The notes under the pieces: model-generated | What the model was told of the DNA's origin: nothing | What the model saw: only the letters and a program-made list of their open reading frames with translations | The model's database searches: none | DNA from: Actinomycetes bacterium | GTDB lineage: Bacteria > Actinomycetota > Thermoleophilia > Solirubrobacterales > 70-9 | Reading direction: 5' to 3' | Assembly (NCBI GenBank): GCA_016861045.1 | Contig: BOKP01000003.1 | Coordinates: 187,501 to 251,500, forward strand | DNA length: 64,000 nucleotides | Shown: in pieces, positions 17,717-30,313 of the stretch | How the letters are laid out: each line of letters starts with the position of its first letter | How positions within the stretch are numbered: position 1 is the first letter of the stretch | Program-made: the position numbers and the translations under genes

Positions 17717-18826
17717 ATGGACCGCGTTCAGATCGACTCCCGGGCCGTGTTCAGGATCGTCGCGGTGACGCTTCTGACCATCGCCGCGGCCGCCCTCCTC
17801 GGCCTGGTCGTGGTCGAGGTGGAGACGACGATCCGCTGGCTCGTCACCGCGATCTTCCTGGCCCTGGTGCTCGCGCCCGCGGTCGAGCTGATCGGCGGAG
17901 CCCGGATTCGGGGCCGCCGGGCGCCGCGATGGCTCGCGATCCTGGTCACCTTCGGGCTCGCGTTCACGGCGCTCGCCTTCATCGTCCTCAGCGTGATCCC
18001 GCCGATGGTCGACGAGGTCGAGCGCGTCGGCTCGCTCGGCCCCGAATACGTCCGCGACGCCGAGGAGTGGGCCAACGACGACGAGCGGTTCCGGGACCTC
18101 AACGCCCAGTACCACCTGACGGCCACCCTGAAGTCGCAGGCAAGCGGCCTCCCGGGCGAGTTCTCGAGCGCCGCCGGCGAGCTCGAGTCGTTCACCGTCG
18201 GCCTGCTCAAGCACCTGGTCAGCGCCGTCTCGGTGGTCGTCCTCGCCTTCTTCCTGCTGCTCGAGGGCCCGCGCATCCTCGATCGCGTGCTCGCCTGGAT
18301 CGGTGGCCGCCACGAGCAGCGCGGGCGCGAGATCGCCGCGGGGATCTACGGCGTCGTCCGCGGCTACGTGACCGTCAACCTGGCGCTGGCGATCGCCGCC
18401 GGGCTGTTCGCTTGGGCGATGCTCGAGGCGCTCGGGGTGGACCTCGCGGTGCCGCTCGCGATCCTCGTCGCCCTCCTCGACCTCGTGCCGCTGATCGGCC
18501 TCACGATCGGCGGCGTCGTCGTCGCGCTCGTCGCTGCGCTGCATTCGTTCCCCGATGCGATGGTCGTCTGGATCCTCGCCTTCCTGGCCTACCAGCAGGT
18601 CCAGGACCGTGTCGTCCAGCCGCTGCTCTACGGCCGCGCGGTCAGGGTCAACCCGTTAATCGCGATCGTGGTCCTGTTCATGGGGGCCCAGATCGCCGGC
18701 ATCCTCGGAGCGCTGATCGCGATCCCCGTCGCGGCGTCGATCGCGGTCGTCTTCAAGGCCTACCGGCCCCAGCGCGGCGACGCCGGGACCGAGCCGGCGG
18801 TGGCGGGCGACGCGCAGCCCGCCTAG
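17717..18826 (+). CDS. AI-2E family transporter (YdiK/TqsA-like permease)
   Basis: This 369-residue polytopic membrane protein of the AI-2E exporter superfamily has hydrophobic segments at roughly residues 12-32, 36-56, 73-95, 160-185, 233-258, 262-290 and 325-355. A soluble loop (~95-160) lies in the first half. The family includes TqsA and Na+/H+-antiport-like members, and the substrate here is unknown. AAAGGAG lies 11 nt upstream of the ATG. The gene diverges from leuA, and part of the leuA leader lies upstream of it. Confidence 0.85.
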   Translation: MDRVQIDSRAVFRIVAVTLLTIAAAALLGLVVVEVETTIRWLVTAIFLALVLAPAVELIGGARIRGRRAPRWLAILVTFGLAFTALAFIVLSVIPPMVDEVERVGSLGPEYVRDAEEWANDDERFRDLNAQYHLTATLKSQASGLPGEFSSAAGELESFTVGLLKHLVSAVSVVVLAFFLLLEGPRILDRVLAWIGGRHEQRGREIAAGIYGVVRGYVTVNLALAIAAGLFAWAMLEALGVDLAVPLAILVALLDLVPLIGLTIGGVVVALVAALHSFPDAMVVWILAFLAYQQVQDRVVQPLLYGRAVRVNPLIAIVVLFMGAQIAGILGALIAIPVAASIAVVFKAYRPQRGDAGTEPAVAGDAQPA

Positions 18827-18842
18827 CCGTGGGAGCCGGTCG

Positions 18843-19628
18843 TCAGGGGCGGCTCGCGTCGCCCCCACCGCGGACGCGGCGCAGCGAATCGCGGACGTGG
18901 CGCAGCGAGGGCACGTGCGGGGCCTCCAGCATCCGCCGGCCTTCGAAGCGGGCCCGAGCCCGCTCCCGCTTGCGCTCGCCGCGATAGAAGAGCCGCGCCC
19001 AGGGAGAGCTTGGCCGCCCGAGCCGGAAGGCGCCGACCAGCGACACGAACGGGACGACGAGCCCGATCAGGGCGATCCCGAACTTCTCCTTGGCGCAGTT
19101 GACGACGGCGAGGACGAGGCCCCCGACCCCGATGAGGCCGACCACCGCGTGGACGGCGACCGCAACCTCGTTGGCCGCATCGACCCAGACCGTGAACCCG
19201 AGCACGCCGAAGCCGGCGACGATCGCGGCGACGATCACCGCATCGATCGACTTGCGGCCGTCGTCGGACCAGTAGACGTCCTCGAGCTCGAGCCAGAGCG
19301 CGAACTCGTCGAGCGTCAGGCCGGAGCCGACGCCGAACGCGGCGGCGACGATCTCACGGCCCGGCGACCCCGCCACCAGGACGATGCCGACCCAGCCCGC
19401 GATCAGCAGCAGGCAGATCCCCCAGACGAGATGGTGGATGTGGGTGCCGCCGACCTCGACGTTCCCCGGCCACCAGCTCACCTGGGCGCGAATCATGTGG
19501 GCGCTGGTGCGGATGAACGCGAAGGTGCCGAGGAAGAAGACCAGGTAGATGAACGCCGGCAGCTTGTGGGCGTCGACGATGTGCTCGTCGAAGAAGCTTG
19601 CGACCGACGCCAGGGCGGGCGTGCTCAC
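18843..19628 (-). CDS. integral membrane protein of unknown function
   Basis: This 261-residue protein has about six hydrophobic helices, a HIHHLVWG motif at the start of one helix, acidic ELEDVYWSDDGRKS between helices, and a basic C-terminal tail. The His cluster hints at metal or haem binding, but I recognise no family. The GTG start at 19628 overlaps the stop of the upstream MDR gene as GTGA, so the two are co-translated. Confidence 0.75.
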   Translation of the reverse strand: MSTPALASVASFFDEHIVDAHKLPAFIYLVFFLGTFAFIRTSAHMIRAQVSWWPGNVEVGGTHIHHLVWGICLLLIAGWVGIVLVAGSPGREIVAAAFGVGSGLTLDEFALWLELEDVYWSDDGRKSIDAVIVAAIVAGFGVLGFTVWVDAANEVAVAVHAVVGLIGVGGLVLAVVNCAKEKFGIALIGLVVPFVSLVGAFRLGRPSSPWARLFYRGERKRERARARFEGRRMLEAPHVPSLRHVRDSLRRVRGGGDASRP

Positions 19629-20656
19629 GGCACCAGCACGACCTTGCCGACGTTGCGCCGCTCGTGGATCATGTCGTGCGCCGCGGCGGCCTCCGCGAAC
19701 GGGAATGACGCGGCGAGCACCGGGGCTATCCGCTCGGCCCCGAGATCCTCCCGGAGCGGATCGATCACCCTCGTGAGGGTGCCCTCCCGGTCCCACCAGT
19801 GCAGCATGTTGAGACCGAACACCCCCTTGTTCTCGTTCATGACCGCCAGGCTCTTCCACCACGGCATCGTCGCCGTCGCCATCCCCGCCAGGCCCTTGAG
19901 CAGGGCCGGGATGTCCCGCCCCCGCCCCGACTGGACCTCGCTCATCCCGTAGCAGACGAGCCTGCCTCCGGAGCGGAGCAGCCGGTAGTCCTTGCGGAAG
20001 CTCGACGGCCCGATCGCGTCGAAGGCGATGTCGATCCCCTCACCGCCGGTCAGCTCCTCGACCCGGCGCTCGAAGTCGTCCGTGCGGTAGTCGATCGCGT
20101 GGGTCACCCCCTGGGCCCGGATCGCGTCGTGCTTGGAGGCGGAGGCCGTCCCGAACACCTCGGCGCCACGGCCAGCGGCGATCTGGACGGCGGCGGTGCC
20201 CACGCCTCCGGCCGCGGCGTGGATCAGGACGCGATCGCCCGCCCGCAGCCCGCCCATCACCACGAGGCCGGCGTAGGCGGTGCCGTAATTGACCGGAACC
20301 GCCGCCCCCTGCTCGAAGCTGAGCCGCTCCGGCAGGGGAATCACGTCGCCGGCCCGGACCGTGCAGAGCTCGGCGTGACCGCCGAACCTGGTCGCCGCCA
20401 TCACCCGCTCGCCCGCCGCGACTCCCTCGACCCCGGGCCCGACCGACTCGACGACGCCGGCGACCTCGTAGCCGACCACGCACGGCGGCGACGGCGCGTC
20501 CGGATACATCCCGGACCGGGCCATCAGATCCGCGAAGTTGATCCCGGCCGCGCGAACCTCGATCCGGACCTCGCCCGCGGCGACCGGCGGGTCGGGCCGC
20601 TCGCGGACCTCGAGGACCTCGGGCCCGCCATGGCGTGGGATCACGACCGCGCGCAC
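19625..20656 (-). CDS. zinc-independent MDR oxidoreductase (quinone oxidoreductase-like)
   Basis: This 343-residue medium-chain dehydrogenase/reductase has a GroES-like N-terminal domain (~1-130) and a Rossmann domain with HAAAGGVGTAAVQIA (~150-165), typical of NADPH:quinone reductase/VAT-1 relatives. No structural or catalytic zinc cysteines are evident, as expected for this subgroup. GTG start at 20656, 16 bp after the serA stop. It is probably in a serC-serA-qor-membrane protein operon, although its substrate is unknown. Confidence 0.88.
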   Translation of the reverse strand: MRAVVIPRHGGPEVLEVRERPDPPVAAGEVRIEVRAAGINFADLMARSGMYPDAPSPPCVVGYEVAGVVESVGPGVEGVAAGERVMAATRFGGHAELCTVRAGDVIPLPERLSFEQGAAVPVNYGTAYAGLVVMGGLRAGDRVLIHAAAGGVGTAAVQIAAGRGAEVFGTASASKHDAIRAQGVTHAIDYRTDDFERRVEELTGGEGIDIAFDAIGPSSFRKDYRLLRSGGRLVCYGMSEVQSGRGRDIPALLKGLAGMATATMPWWKSLAVMNENKGVFGLNMLHWWDREGTLTRVIDPLREDLGAERIAPVLAASFPFAEAAAAHDMIHERRNVGKVVLVP

Positions 20657-20672
20657 GCCGGCCAGCCACCCG

Positions 20673-23473
<2,801 letters not shown>

Positions 23474-23476
23474 TCA

Positions 23477-23511
23477 TATATTCGCACCGAACCGGCAACC
23501 CCGAGGGAGCA
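23477..23511 (+). promoter_or_regulatory. promoter and RBS of the DUF4389 gene
   Basis: TATATT (23477-23482) is the most AT-rich -10 in the window. GAGGGAGCA lies about 8 nt before the ATG at 23519, so this mRNA has a normal leader of about 30 nt. Confidence 0.5.
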
Positions 23512-23518
23512 GACAACC

Positions 23519-24199
23519 ATGAACCCGATTCGATTCGAGGCCGACTACGCCGATGCGAGGGATCGCCTGACCGCCTTCTTCCGCCTCATCGTCGTCATCC
23601 CCTGGTACCTGTGGCTGAGCCTCTACGGCATCGTCGCGATGCTCGCGGCGATCGGCGCATGGTTCGCCCTGATGTTCACGAAGCGCTACCCGCAGGGGCT
23701 CTACGACTTCGTCGCCGGCTACGTCAAGCTGAGCGCGCAGATCGGCGGCTTCGCCATGCTCGTCACGGACGAGTGGCCGCCGTTCATGCCCGACCGGGAC
23801 GATTACCCGGTCCGGGTGGAGGTGGCGCCGCAGCAGGTCGAGTACCGGCGCGCCCAGACCTTCTTCAAGTACGTGCTCAGCTTCCCGCAGCAGGTGATCC
23901 TGTTCGGGCTCTCGTACGTCTACATGGGCGCCGCGTTCGTCACCTGGTGGCGGATCCTCTTCACCGGCCGGCAGTCGGCGACGATGCACGACGCGCTCCG
24001 CGCCGGGCTCGCCTACAGCACCCGCGCCGGAGCGTTCCTCTTGCTTCTGACCGAGATCCATCCGCGGCTGCTCGACCTGCCGCCACAGGCATACCCGGCC
24101 GACGCTCCGGCGCTGCCGGCGCCGGCTCAGATGCCGGTCAACGAGGCGCCGCTGCCGGCCCAGGCCGGGCCGGCCGAGCCGCCCCCGCCCCCGGCCTGA
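23519..24199 (+). CDS. DUF4389 membrane protein
   Basis: This 226-residue protein has two hydrophobic segments (~20-52 and ~120-145) and the family pattern FFRLIVVIPWYLWL, GAWFALMFTKRYPQGLYDF, then a loop ending in a YPVRVEV strand. The C-terminus is a Pro/Ala-rich tail. DUF4389 proteins are common in Actinobacteria, and I know of no established function. It is transcribed alone. Confidence 0.85.
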   Translation: MNPIRFEADYADARDRLTAFFRLIVVIPWYLWLSLYGIVAMLAAIGAWFALMFTKRYPQGLYDFVAGYVKLSAQIGGFAMLVTDEWPPFMPDRDDYPVRVEVAPQQVEYRRAQTFFKYVLSFPQQVILFGLSYVYMGAAFVTWWRILFTGRQSATMHDALRAGLAYSTRAGAFLLLLTEIHPRLLDLPPQAYPADAPALPAPAQMPVNEAPLPAQAGPAEPPPPPA

Positions 24200-24214
24200 G
24201 CACCCGGCTCGCCC

Positions 24215-24763
24215 CTAGAAGATCTCGTAGCCCTCGACGGCGATCGAAAAGCCGCGGCCGGTCTCGGCGTCGCGGCAGGTCATGCCCGACTCCTCGCTCT
24301 CGCAGCGCAGGAGGCCGGCGGCGATCGAGCTGCCGTAGTCGAGGGGCTCGCCGCCGCCGAGGGCGGTGTCGCCGGCGCACACGAACCCGGCGCGACCGCC
24401 GGCGCGGAGCTCGATCCCCTGGCCGTAGTCGAGCTCGCATCCGGGCGGGGCCGGGGGCGGCTCCCAGTCGCGGTCGCCGATGTCGCAGCGGACGCCGCCG
24501 GAATCGATGTAGCAGCCGATGTTCCCGGTCGGCGAGCTGAACGCGGTCAGCTCGTCGACGGTCAGATCGGCGGGCGGGTTCCCGCCGTCGCCAGCGGCCG
24601 TCGTGGTCTGCTCCGTGGTCGTCGTCGATGTCGCCGCCGGCGGCCCCGGCGTCGGTCCCGGAGCCCCGGTCTCGGTCACCGTCACCGTCGCCTCCTCGCC
24701 GCCGCAGGCCATGATCGCGAGCGCCAGGGCGATCACGGCCGCGAAAGCGAGGCGCGCCGCCAA
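24215..24763 (-). CDS. putative lipoprotein, DUF6636-like
   Basis: From a TTG start at 24763 this is a 182-residue exported protein with a hydrophobic signal and lipobox AIMAC (Cys20). A Thr-rich linker (~42-58) is followed by a domain with the pattern SSPTGNIGCYID, VRCDI, FVCAGDT and MTCRDAETGRGF that matches the actinobacterial DUF6636 family. Six cysteines suggest disulfides. It begins 2 bp after the ilvC stop and may be co-transcribed with it. A CTG six bases earlier is another possible start. Confidence 0.7.
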   Translation of the reverse strand: MAARLAFAAVIALALAIMACGGEEATVTVTETGAPGPTPGPPAATSTTTTEQTTTAAGDGGNPPADLTVDELTAFSSPTGNIGCYIDSGGVRCDIGDRDWEPPPAPPGCELDYGQGIELRAGGRAGFVCAGDTALGGGEPLDYGSSIAAGLLRCESEESGMTCRDAETGRGFSIAVEGYEIF

Positions 24764-24765
24764 GG

Positions 24766-25821
<1,056 letters not shown>

Positions 25822-25839
25822 CAGCCCCGGCGCCTCCCC

Positions 25840-25962
25840 CCGAACGTGGGTCGGCCCACCCGCGCCATGCGGGGTTCGGACGACCCACCCCCCGGCGCAA
25901 AACGGCTCCCTCGGGAGGTGGGCGGCCTCACCCGCCCTGTGCGCGGTCGAGATGACCCGGGT
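25840..25962 (-). terminator. hairpin-rich region downstream of menE
   Basis: GTGGGTCG and CGACCCAC arms (about 25846-25887) enclose a CCCGC/GCGGG hairpin. A CTCCC/GGGAG hairpin and a GGTGGGCG/CACCCGCC near-match follow. The region separates the menE stop from the ilvC promoter and probably ends the menE transcript. Confidence 0.45.
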
Positions 25963-25970
25963 CGGGGCGG

Positions 25971-27290
25971 CTAGGCGAGGAGGCGACGCAGGACCTTTCC
26001 CGACGCCGTCCGCGGCAGCTCGGCCACCAGCTCGACCCGCTTCGGGACCTCGTGAGGCGCAAGCCGGGCCCGGGCGTGGGCGATCAGCGCGTCGCCGTCG
26101 ACCGGCCCGGCGGCGACGACGAACGCGGTCACGACCTGCCCCCACTCCCGATCCTCGCGGCCGACCACGGCGACCTCCGCGACCCCGGGATGGGCCAGGA
26201 GCGCCTCCTCGACACGCCGCGGGCGCACGTTCTCGCCGCCGCTGACGATCAGGTCGTCGCGGCGACCCTCGATCCAGAGGTAGCCGTCGCCGTCGATCCG
26301 GCCGATGTCGCCGGTGTGGAGCCAGCCGTCGGCGGCGACCGAACCCGGCGCGACCGTCGGCCCGCGGACGAGGATCTCCTCGCCGTCGAGGCCGATCTCG
26401 GTGCCGGGAAGCGGGCGCCCGGCCGAGCCCACCCGCTCGGCGGCCTCGCGCGGGCCCAGCGTGCAGACCTGCGAGCAGGCCTCGGTCAGGCCGTATGTCT
26501 GGACGACGACGGCGCCGCGCCCGATCGCCTCGTCGAGGACCTCCGCGGGCACGGGCCCGCCTCCGACCAGCAGGAGCCGGGGCCGATCGACCGGCGCGTC
26601 CGCGTCGAGGAGCCGCACGAGCTGGGTCGGGACCAGCGAGGCGAGCGTCGCCTCGCGGGCCTCGAAGGCCGCGCCGACCCGATCGACGTCGAAGCCGGGG
26701 TGGATGACGGCCGCGGTGCCGTAGATCGCCGAGCGGATCAGGATCGTCAGGCCGCCGACGTGGTTCAGCGGCAGGCAGCAGAGCCAGCGGTCGTCGCGCT
26801 CGACGCCGAGGTTGAGGGCGCTGCCGAGGGCGCTCCAGAGGTGGTTGCCCGCCGTCAGCATGACCGGCTTGGGGGCGCCCGAGGTGCCGCTGCTCAGAAC
26901 CCGGGTGAGCGGCCGCGACGGATGCCTGGAGAGTGCGGGCGGCCGCGCGTCGCGGTCGCCGGCGCGGGCCCGGGCCATCCAGCCCGCGCCGACGTGCTCG
27001 GCGCCCACGGCGACGTCGACCCCCTCGCGCCCGCACGGCGGCAGCGGCTGCGCGACGGCGCCGGCGAGGATCGCGCCGTGCAGCGCGATCGCATGCTCGA
27101 TCCCCGCCGGCAGGTCGATCGCGACCGGGTCGCCGACCCCGACCCCCGCGTCGGCCAGCGCGGCCGCAACCGCTCCCGCCTCGGCGCGAAGGCCGACGTA
27201 GTCGAGCCTCTCGCCGTCGGCCACCACGGCGACGGCGCCGGGACGGGCGCGGGCGCTGCGATCGAGCCAGTCTGTCGGTGCTGCCTTCAT
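25971..27290 (-). CDS. menE: o-succinylbenzoate-CoA ligase
   Basis: This 439-residue ANL-superfamily adenylating enzyme activates o-succinylbenzoate with CoA for menaquinone synthesis. It has the P-loop [42 protein letters not shown] and the C-terminal catalytic lysine in [12 protein letters not shown]. It is short for the family but complete. Its divergence from menB and the adjacent menA, menC and menD genes fix the function. Confidence 0.9.
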   Translation of the reverse strand: MKAAPTDWLDRSARARPGAVAVVADGERLDYVGLRAEAGAVAAALADAGVGVGDPVAIDLPAGIEHAIALHGAILAGAVAQPLPPCGREGVDVAVGAEHVGAGWMARARAGDRDARPPALSRHPSRPLTRVLSSGTSGAPKPVMLTAGNHLWSALGSALNLGVERDDRWLCCLPLNHVGGLTILIRSAIYGTAAVIHPGFDVDRVGAAFEAREATLASLVPTQLVRLLDADAPVDRPRLLLVGGGPVPAEVLDEAIGRGAVVVQTYGLTEACSQVCTLGPREAAERVGSAGRPLPGTEIGLDGEEILVRGPTVAPGSVAADGWLHTGDIGRIDGDGYLWIEGRRDDLIVSGGENVRPRRVEEALLAHPGVAEVAVVGREDREWGQVVTAFVVAAGPVDGDALIAHARARLAPHEVPKRVELVAELPRTASGKVLRRLLA

Positions 27291-27321
27291 CTCCGGACCC
27301 GGGCGACCACGGCCGGCGGGC

Positions 27322-27327
27322 TATCGT
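27322..27327 (+). promoter_or_regulatory. menB -10 element
   Basis: TATCGT in the 88-bp gap between divergent menE and menB, about 50 nt before the menB ATG. No strong ribosome binding site is visible. Confidence 0.35.
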
Positions 27328-27378
27328 TGCCGATATCGCCGGGCCGCCACGGCCCGGCGGCCGCAACCGCCAAGCACG

Positions 27379-28257
27379 ATGCCCGAACGACACAAGAACG
27401 CACCGCCCGAGGCCGACCTGTACGCGCCGATCGAGTGGAGCGTCGCCGGCGACTACGAGGACATCCTCTACGAGAAGGGCGACGGGATCGCCCGGATCAC
27501 GATCAACCGGCCGGAGCGGCGCAACGCCTTCCGCCCGCCGACCCTGGCCGAGCTCCGAGACGCCTTCACGAAGGCGCGCGACGACCTCGACGTCGGCTCG
27601 ATCATCCTCACCGGCGCCGGCGATGAGGCGTTCTGCTCGGGCGGAGACCAGGCGATCCGCGGCGACGACGGCTACATCGGCTCCGACGAGGTCGCCGGGC
27701 AGGGGGTCGGCCGGCTCGACGTCGGCGACCTGCACGTTCAGATCCGCCGCACGCCGAAGCCGGTCCTGGCGGCGGTCGCCGGCTACGCGGTGGGCGGCGG
27801 CCACATCCTCCACCTCGTCTGCGATCTGACGATCGCCGCCGACAACGCCCGGTTCGGCCAGACGGGCCCGCGCGTCGGCAGCTTCGACGGCGGGTTCGGC
27901 GCCGGCCTGCTGGCCCGGCAGATCGGCGCCAAGCGGGCCAAGGAGATCTGGTTCCTGTGCCGGCTCTACGACGCCGACGAGGCGTTCGCGATGGGCCTGG
28001 TCAACGCGGTCGTGCCGGTTGCCGACCTCGAGCGCGAGGCGGTCGCCTGGTGCCGCGAGATGAGCTTCCTCTCGCCGCTGTCGCTGCGGTTGCTGAAGTC
28101 GAGCTTCAACGCCGCCGAGGACGGGATCACCGGCCTGCAGCAGCTCTCCCACGACGCGACGCTGCTCTTCTACATGAGCGAGGAGGGTCAGGAGGGGCGC
28201 AACGCCTACCAGGAGCAGCGCCCGCCCGATTTCTCGAGGTTCCCGCGCCGGCCCTGA
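27379..28257 (+). CDS. menB: 1,4-dihydroxy-2-naphthoyl-CoA synthase
   Basis: This 292-residue crotonase-fold enzyme closes the naphthoquinone ring from succinylbenzoyl-CoA. Typical motifs are [27 protein letters not shown] (oxyanion hole and the MenB-type GGDQ), [32 protein letters not shown] and the conserved [14 protein letters not shown]-terminal segment. It heads the menB-menA-menC-menD operon. Confidence 0.95.
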   Translation: MPERHKNAPPEADLYAPIEWSVAGDYEDILYEKGDGIARITINRPERRNAFRPPTLAELRDAFTKARDDLDVGSIILTGAGDEAFCSGGDQAIRGDDGYIGSDEVAGQGVGRLDVGDLHVQIRRTPKPVLAAVAGYAVGGGHILHLVCDLTIAADNARFGQTGPRVGSFDGGFGAGLLARQIGAKRAKEIWFLCRLYDADEAFAMGLVNAVVPVADLEREAVAWCREMSFLSPLSLRLLKSSFNAAEDGITGLQQLSHDATLLFYMSEEGQEGRNAYQEQRPPDFSRFPRRP

Positions 28258-28311
28258 CCGGACCGACCCTTCTCGATGGCCGATCCGGCGGAATCGACCA
28301 CCTAGCGGACC

Positions 28312-29211
28312 TTGAGCGGGCTCCGCACCTGGGCGATGGCCGCGAGGCCGCGGACGCTGCCGGCGGCGCTCGCGCCGGTGCTCGTCGGCAGCGCGGCGGC
28401 CTGGGCGGCGGTCGACGCGGCCCCCGGCGCCGCCGCGTTCAGCTGGCCCCGGCTCGCCGCCGCCGTGGTCGGGGCCGTCTTCATCCAGGTCGGCACCAAC
28501 CTTGCCAACGACTACTCGGACGCCAAGCGGGGCGCCGACACCGTCGACCGGCTCGGGCCCGTCCGGGTGACGGCGGCCGGCCTCGTCGCGCCGCGCCGGG
28601 TCCTCCGCGCGACGTGGGGCGCGTTCGGCGTCGCGGCGCTCGCAGGCCTCTACCTGACGATCGTCGTCGGCCCCGAGATCCTCGCGATCGGGATACTCTC
28701 GATCGCCGCGGGGATCCTCTACACCGGTGGACCCCGCCCGTACGGCTACGAGGGCCTCGGCGAGGTCTTCGTCTTCCTCTTCTTCGGCCTCGTCGCCGTC
28801 AACGGCTCCTACTACGTCCAGCTCGAGGAGCTGCGGGCGCTGCCGGTCCTGCTCTCGATCCCGATCGGACTGCTTTCGGCGGCGATCCTGGTCGTCAACA
28901 ACATCCGCGACATCGACACCGATCGCCGCGCCGGCAAGCGCACCCTCGCGGTCCGGATCGGCCGCCGCCGCAGCCGCGACCTCTACGTCGCGATCATCGC
29001 CCTCTCCTACGCGCTGCTGCCGCCGGCGCTGTGGCTCGGTGACGGATCGGCCTGGGCGCTGCTCGGGTTGCTCAGCCTGCCGCTCGCCGTCGCCCCGGTC
29101 CGGGCGGTCCGCAACCGCACCGACGGCGCGGCGCTGAACGACGCCCTGGCGGCGACCGGGGCGCTGCTCGCCGCCTACGCCCTGATGGTCTCGATCGGCC
29201 TGCTGGTCTGA
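28312..29211 (+). CDS. menA: 1,4-dihydroxy-2-naphthoate polyprenyltransferase
   Basis: This 299-residue UbiA-family membrane enzyme attaches the isoprenoid side chain to DHNA. The Asp-rich motif NLANDYSDAKRGAD and the second motif NNIRDIDTDRRAGKRTLA are present, with eight or nine hydrophobic helices. The TTG start at 28312 is preferred because family members begin with W-AARP-TLPAA; an ATG at 28336 would remove part of it. It lies 54 bp after menB. Confidence 0.94.
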   Translation: MSGLRTWAMAARPRTLPAALAPVLVGSAAAWAAVDAAPGAAAFSWPRLAAAVVGAVFIQVGTNLANDYSDAKRGADTVDRLGPVRVTAAGLVAPRRVLRATWGAFGVAALAGLYLTIVVGPEILAIGILSIAAGILYTGGPRPYGYEGLGEVFVFLFFGLVAVNGSYYVQLEELRALPVLLSIPIGLLSAAILVVNNIRDIDTDRRAGKRTLAVRIGRRRSRDLYVAIIALSYALLPPALWLGDGSAWALLGLLSLPLAVAPVRAVRNRTDGAALNDALAATGALLAAYALMVSIGLLV

Positions 29212-29218
29212 GGGCGAG

Positions 29219-30313
29219 ATGCGAATCGCCGAGCTCGACGTGATCCCGATCGCGCTCCCCTTCGCGCACCCTTACGTTTCCGCCACGGGCCGGCTCGAGC
29301 GGCGCGAGATGCTGCTCGTCAGGATCGAGTGCTCCGACGGCACGATCGGATGGGGCGACGCGGTGCCGTTGAGCCTGCGCGGCGGGCCGGGGATGGCAGC
29401 GGTGCGGCGGGAGCTCGAGGGGGCTTGCAGGCCGGAGCTGGTCGGGACCGCGATCGGGGCCGAGCCGGCCCGGCTCGCCGCCGGCGCCCGCGCGCGCTGC
29501 CGGGCGCGCGGCGCCGGGCGGCAGGCCGGGTCGGCGATCGACATCGCCCTGCTCGATCTCTGCGGGAAGCTCGAGGGGCGTCCGGCGTGGCGGCTGCTGG
29601 GGGCCCGGGCGGCCGCCCCGGTCGCCTGCAACGCGTCGATCGGCGCGGACCCGCCGGAGCTCGCGGCGCCGGCTGCGGTGTCGGCCGTGCGGGCCGGCTT
29701 CGGGACCATCAAGGTCAAGGTCGGCGACGCCGGAGAGCTCGATCGGGTCGGGGCCGTGCGGGCGGCGGCCGGCCCCGGGGCGCTGCTGCGGGTGGACGCG
29801 AACGGATCGTGGGACGTGGCGTCCGCCACGGATCGCATCGCGTCGCTGGAGCCGCTCGGCATCGAGCTCGTCGAGCAGCCTGGCGCGACGGCGGCCGACC
29901 TCGCCGCGGTCCGTGCCGCAACCGCCGTGCCCGTGGTCGCCGACGAGAGCGTCGGCGACCTCGCCACGGCGACTGCGGCGATGCGGCTCGGGGCCTTCGA
30001 CGCGGCGACGCTGAAGCTCGCCAAGGTCGGCGGGCCCCACGCGGCGGTCGAGATCGCCGCGGCGGTCCCCGCCTACCTCTCGAGCGCGCTCGACTCCGCC
30101 GTCGGAATCGCCGCCGCCGCGCACACGGCGCAGGCGATGCGCCGGCGCGGGTTCGCCGCCGGGAGGGCGCACGGGCTGGCGACCTCGCCGCTGTTCGCGG
30201 ACAATCTCACCGATGACGGCCACCTCTCCGGACCCGAGATCGAAGTGGGGGACGCGCCCGGGCTCGGCGTCGACGTCGAGCCCGAGGCGGTCGAGCGGCT
30301 GCGGCTGAGATGA
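29219..30313 (+). CDS. menC: o-succinylbenzoate synthase
   Basis: This 364-residue enolase-superfamily enzyme dehydrates SHCHC to o-succinylbenzoate. Catalytic features are the KVKVG lysine pair, LRVDANGSWD, IELVEQP, VVADESV and KLAKVGG. GAGGGCGAG precedes the ATG, 7 bp after menA. Its stop overlaps the menD start (ATGA). Confidence 0.93.
   Translation: MRIAELDVIPIALPFAHPYVSATGRLERREMLLVRIECSDGTIGWGDAVPLSLRGGPGMAAVRRELEGACRPELVGTAIGAEPARLAAGARARCRARGAGRQAGSAIDIALLDLCGKLEGRPAWRLLGARAAAPVACNASIGADPPELAAPAAVSAVRAGFGTIKVKVGDAGELDRVGAVRAAAGPGALLRVDANGSWDVASATDRIASLEPLGIELVEQPGATAADLAAVRAATAVPVVADESVGDLATATAAMRLGAFDAATLKLAKVGGPHAAVEIAAAVPAYLSSALDSAVGIAAAAHTAQAMRRRGFAAGRAHGLATSPLFADNLTDDGHLSGPEIEVGDAPGLGVDVEPEAVERLRLR

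Noticed and set aside
25840-25962. Riboswitch before ilvC
   Set aside because: The hairpins lie upstream of the predicted ilvC -10 and downstream of menE, so they fit terminators better.
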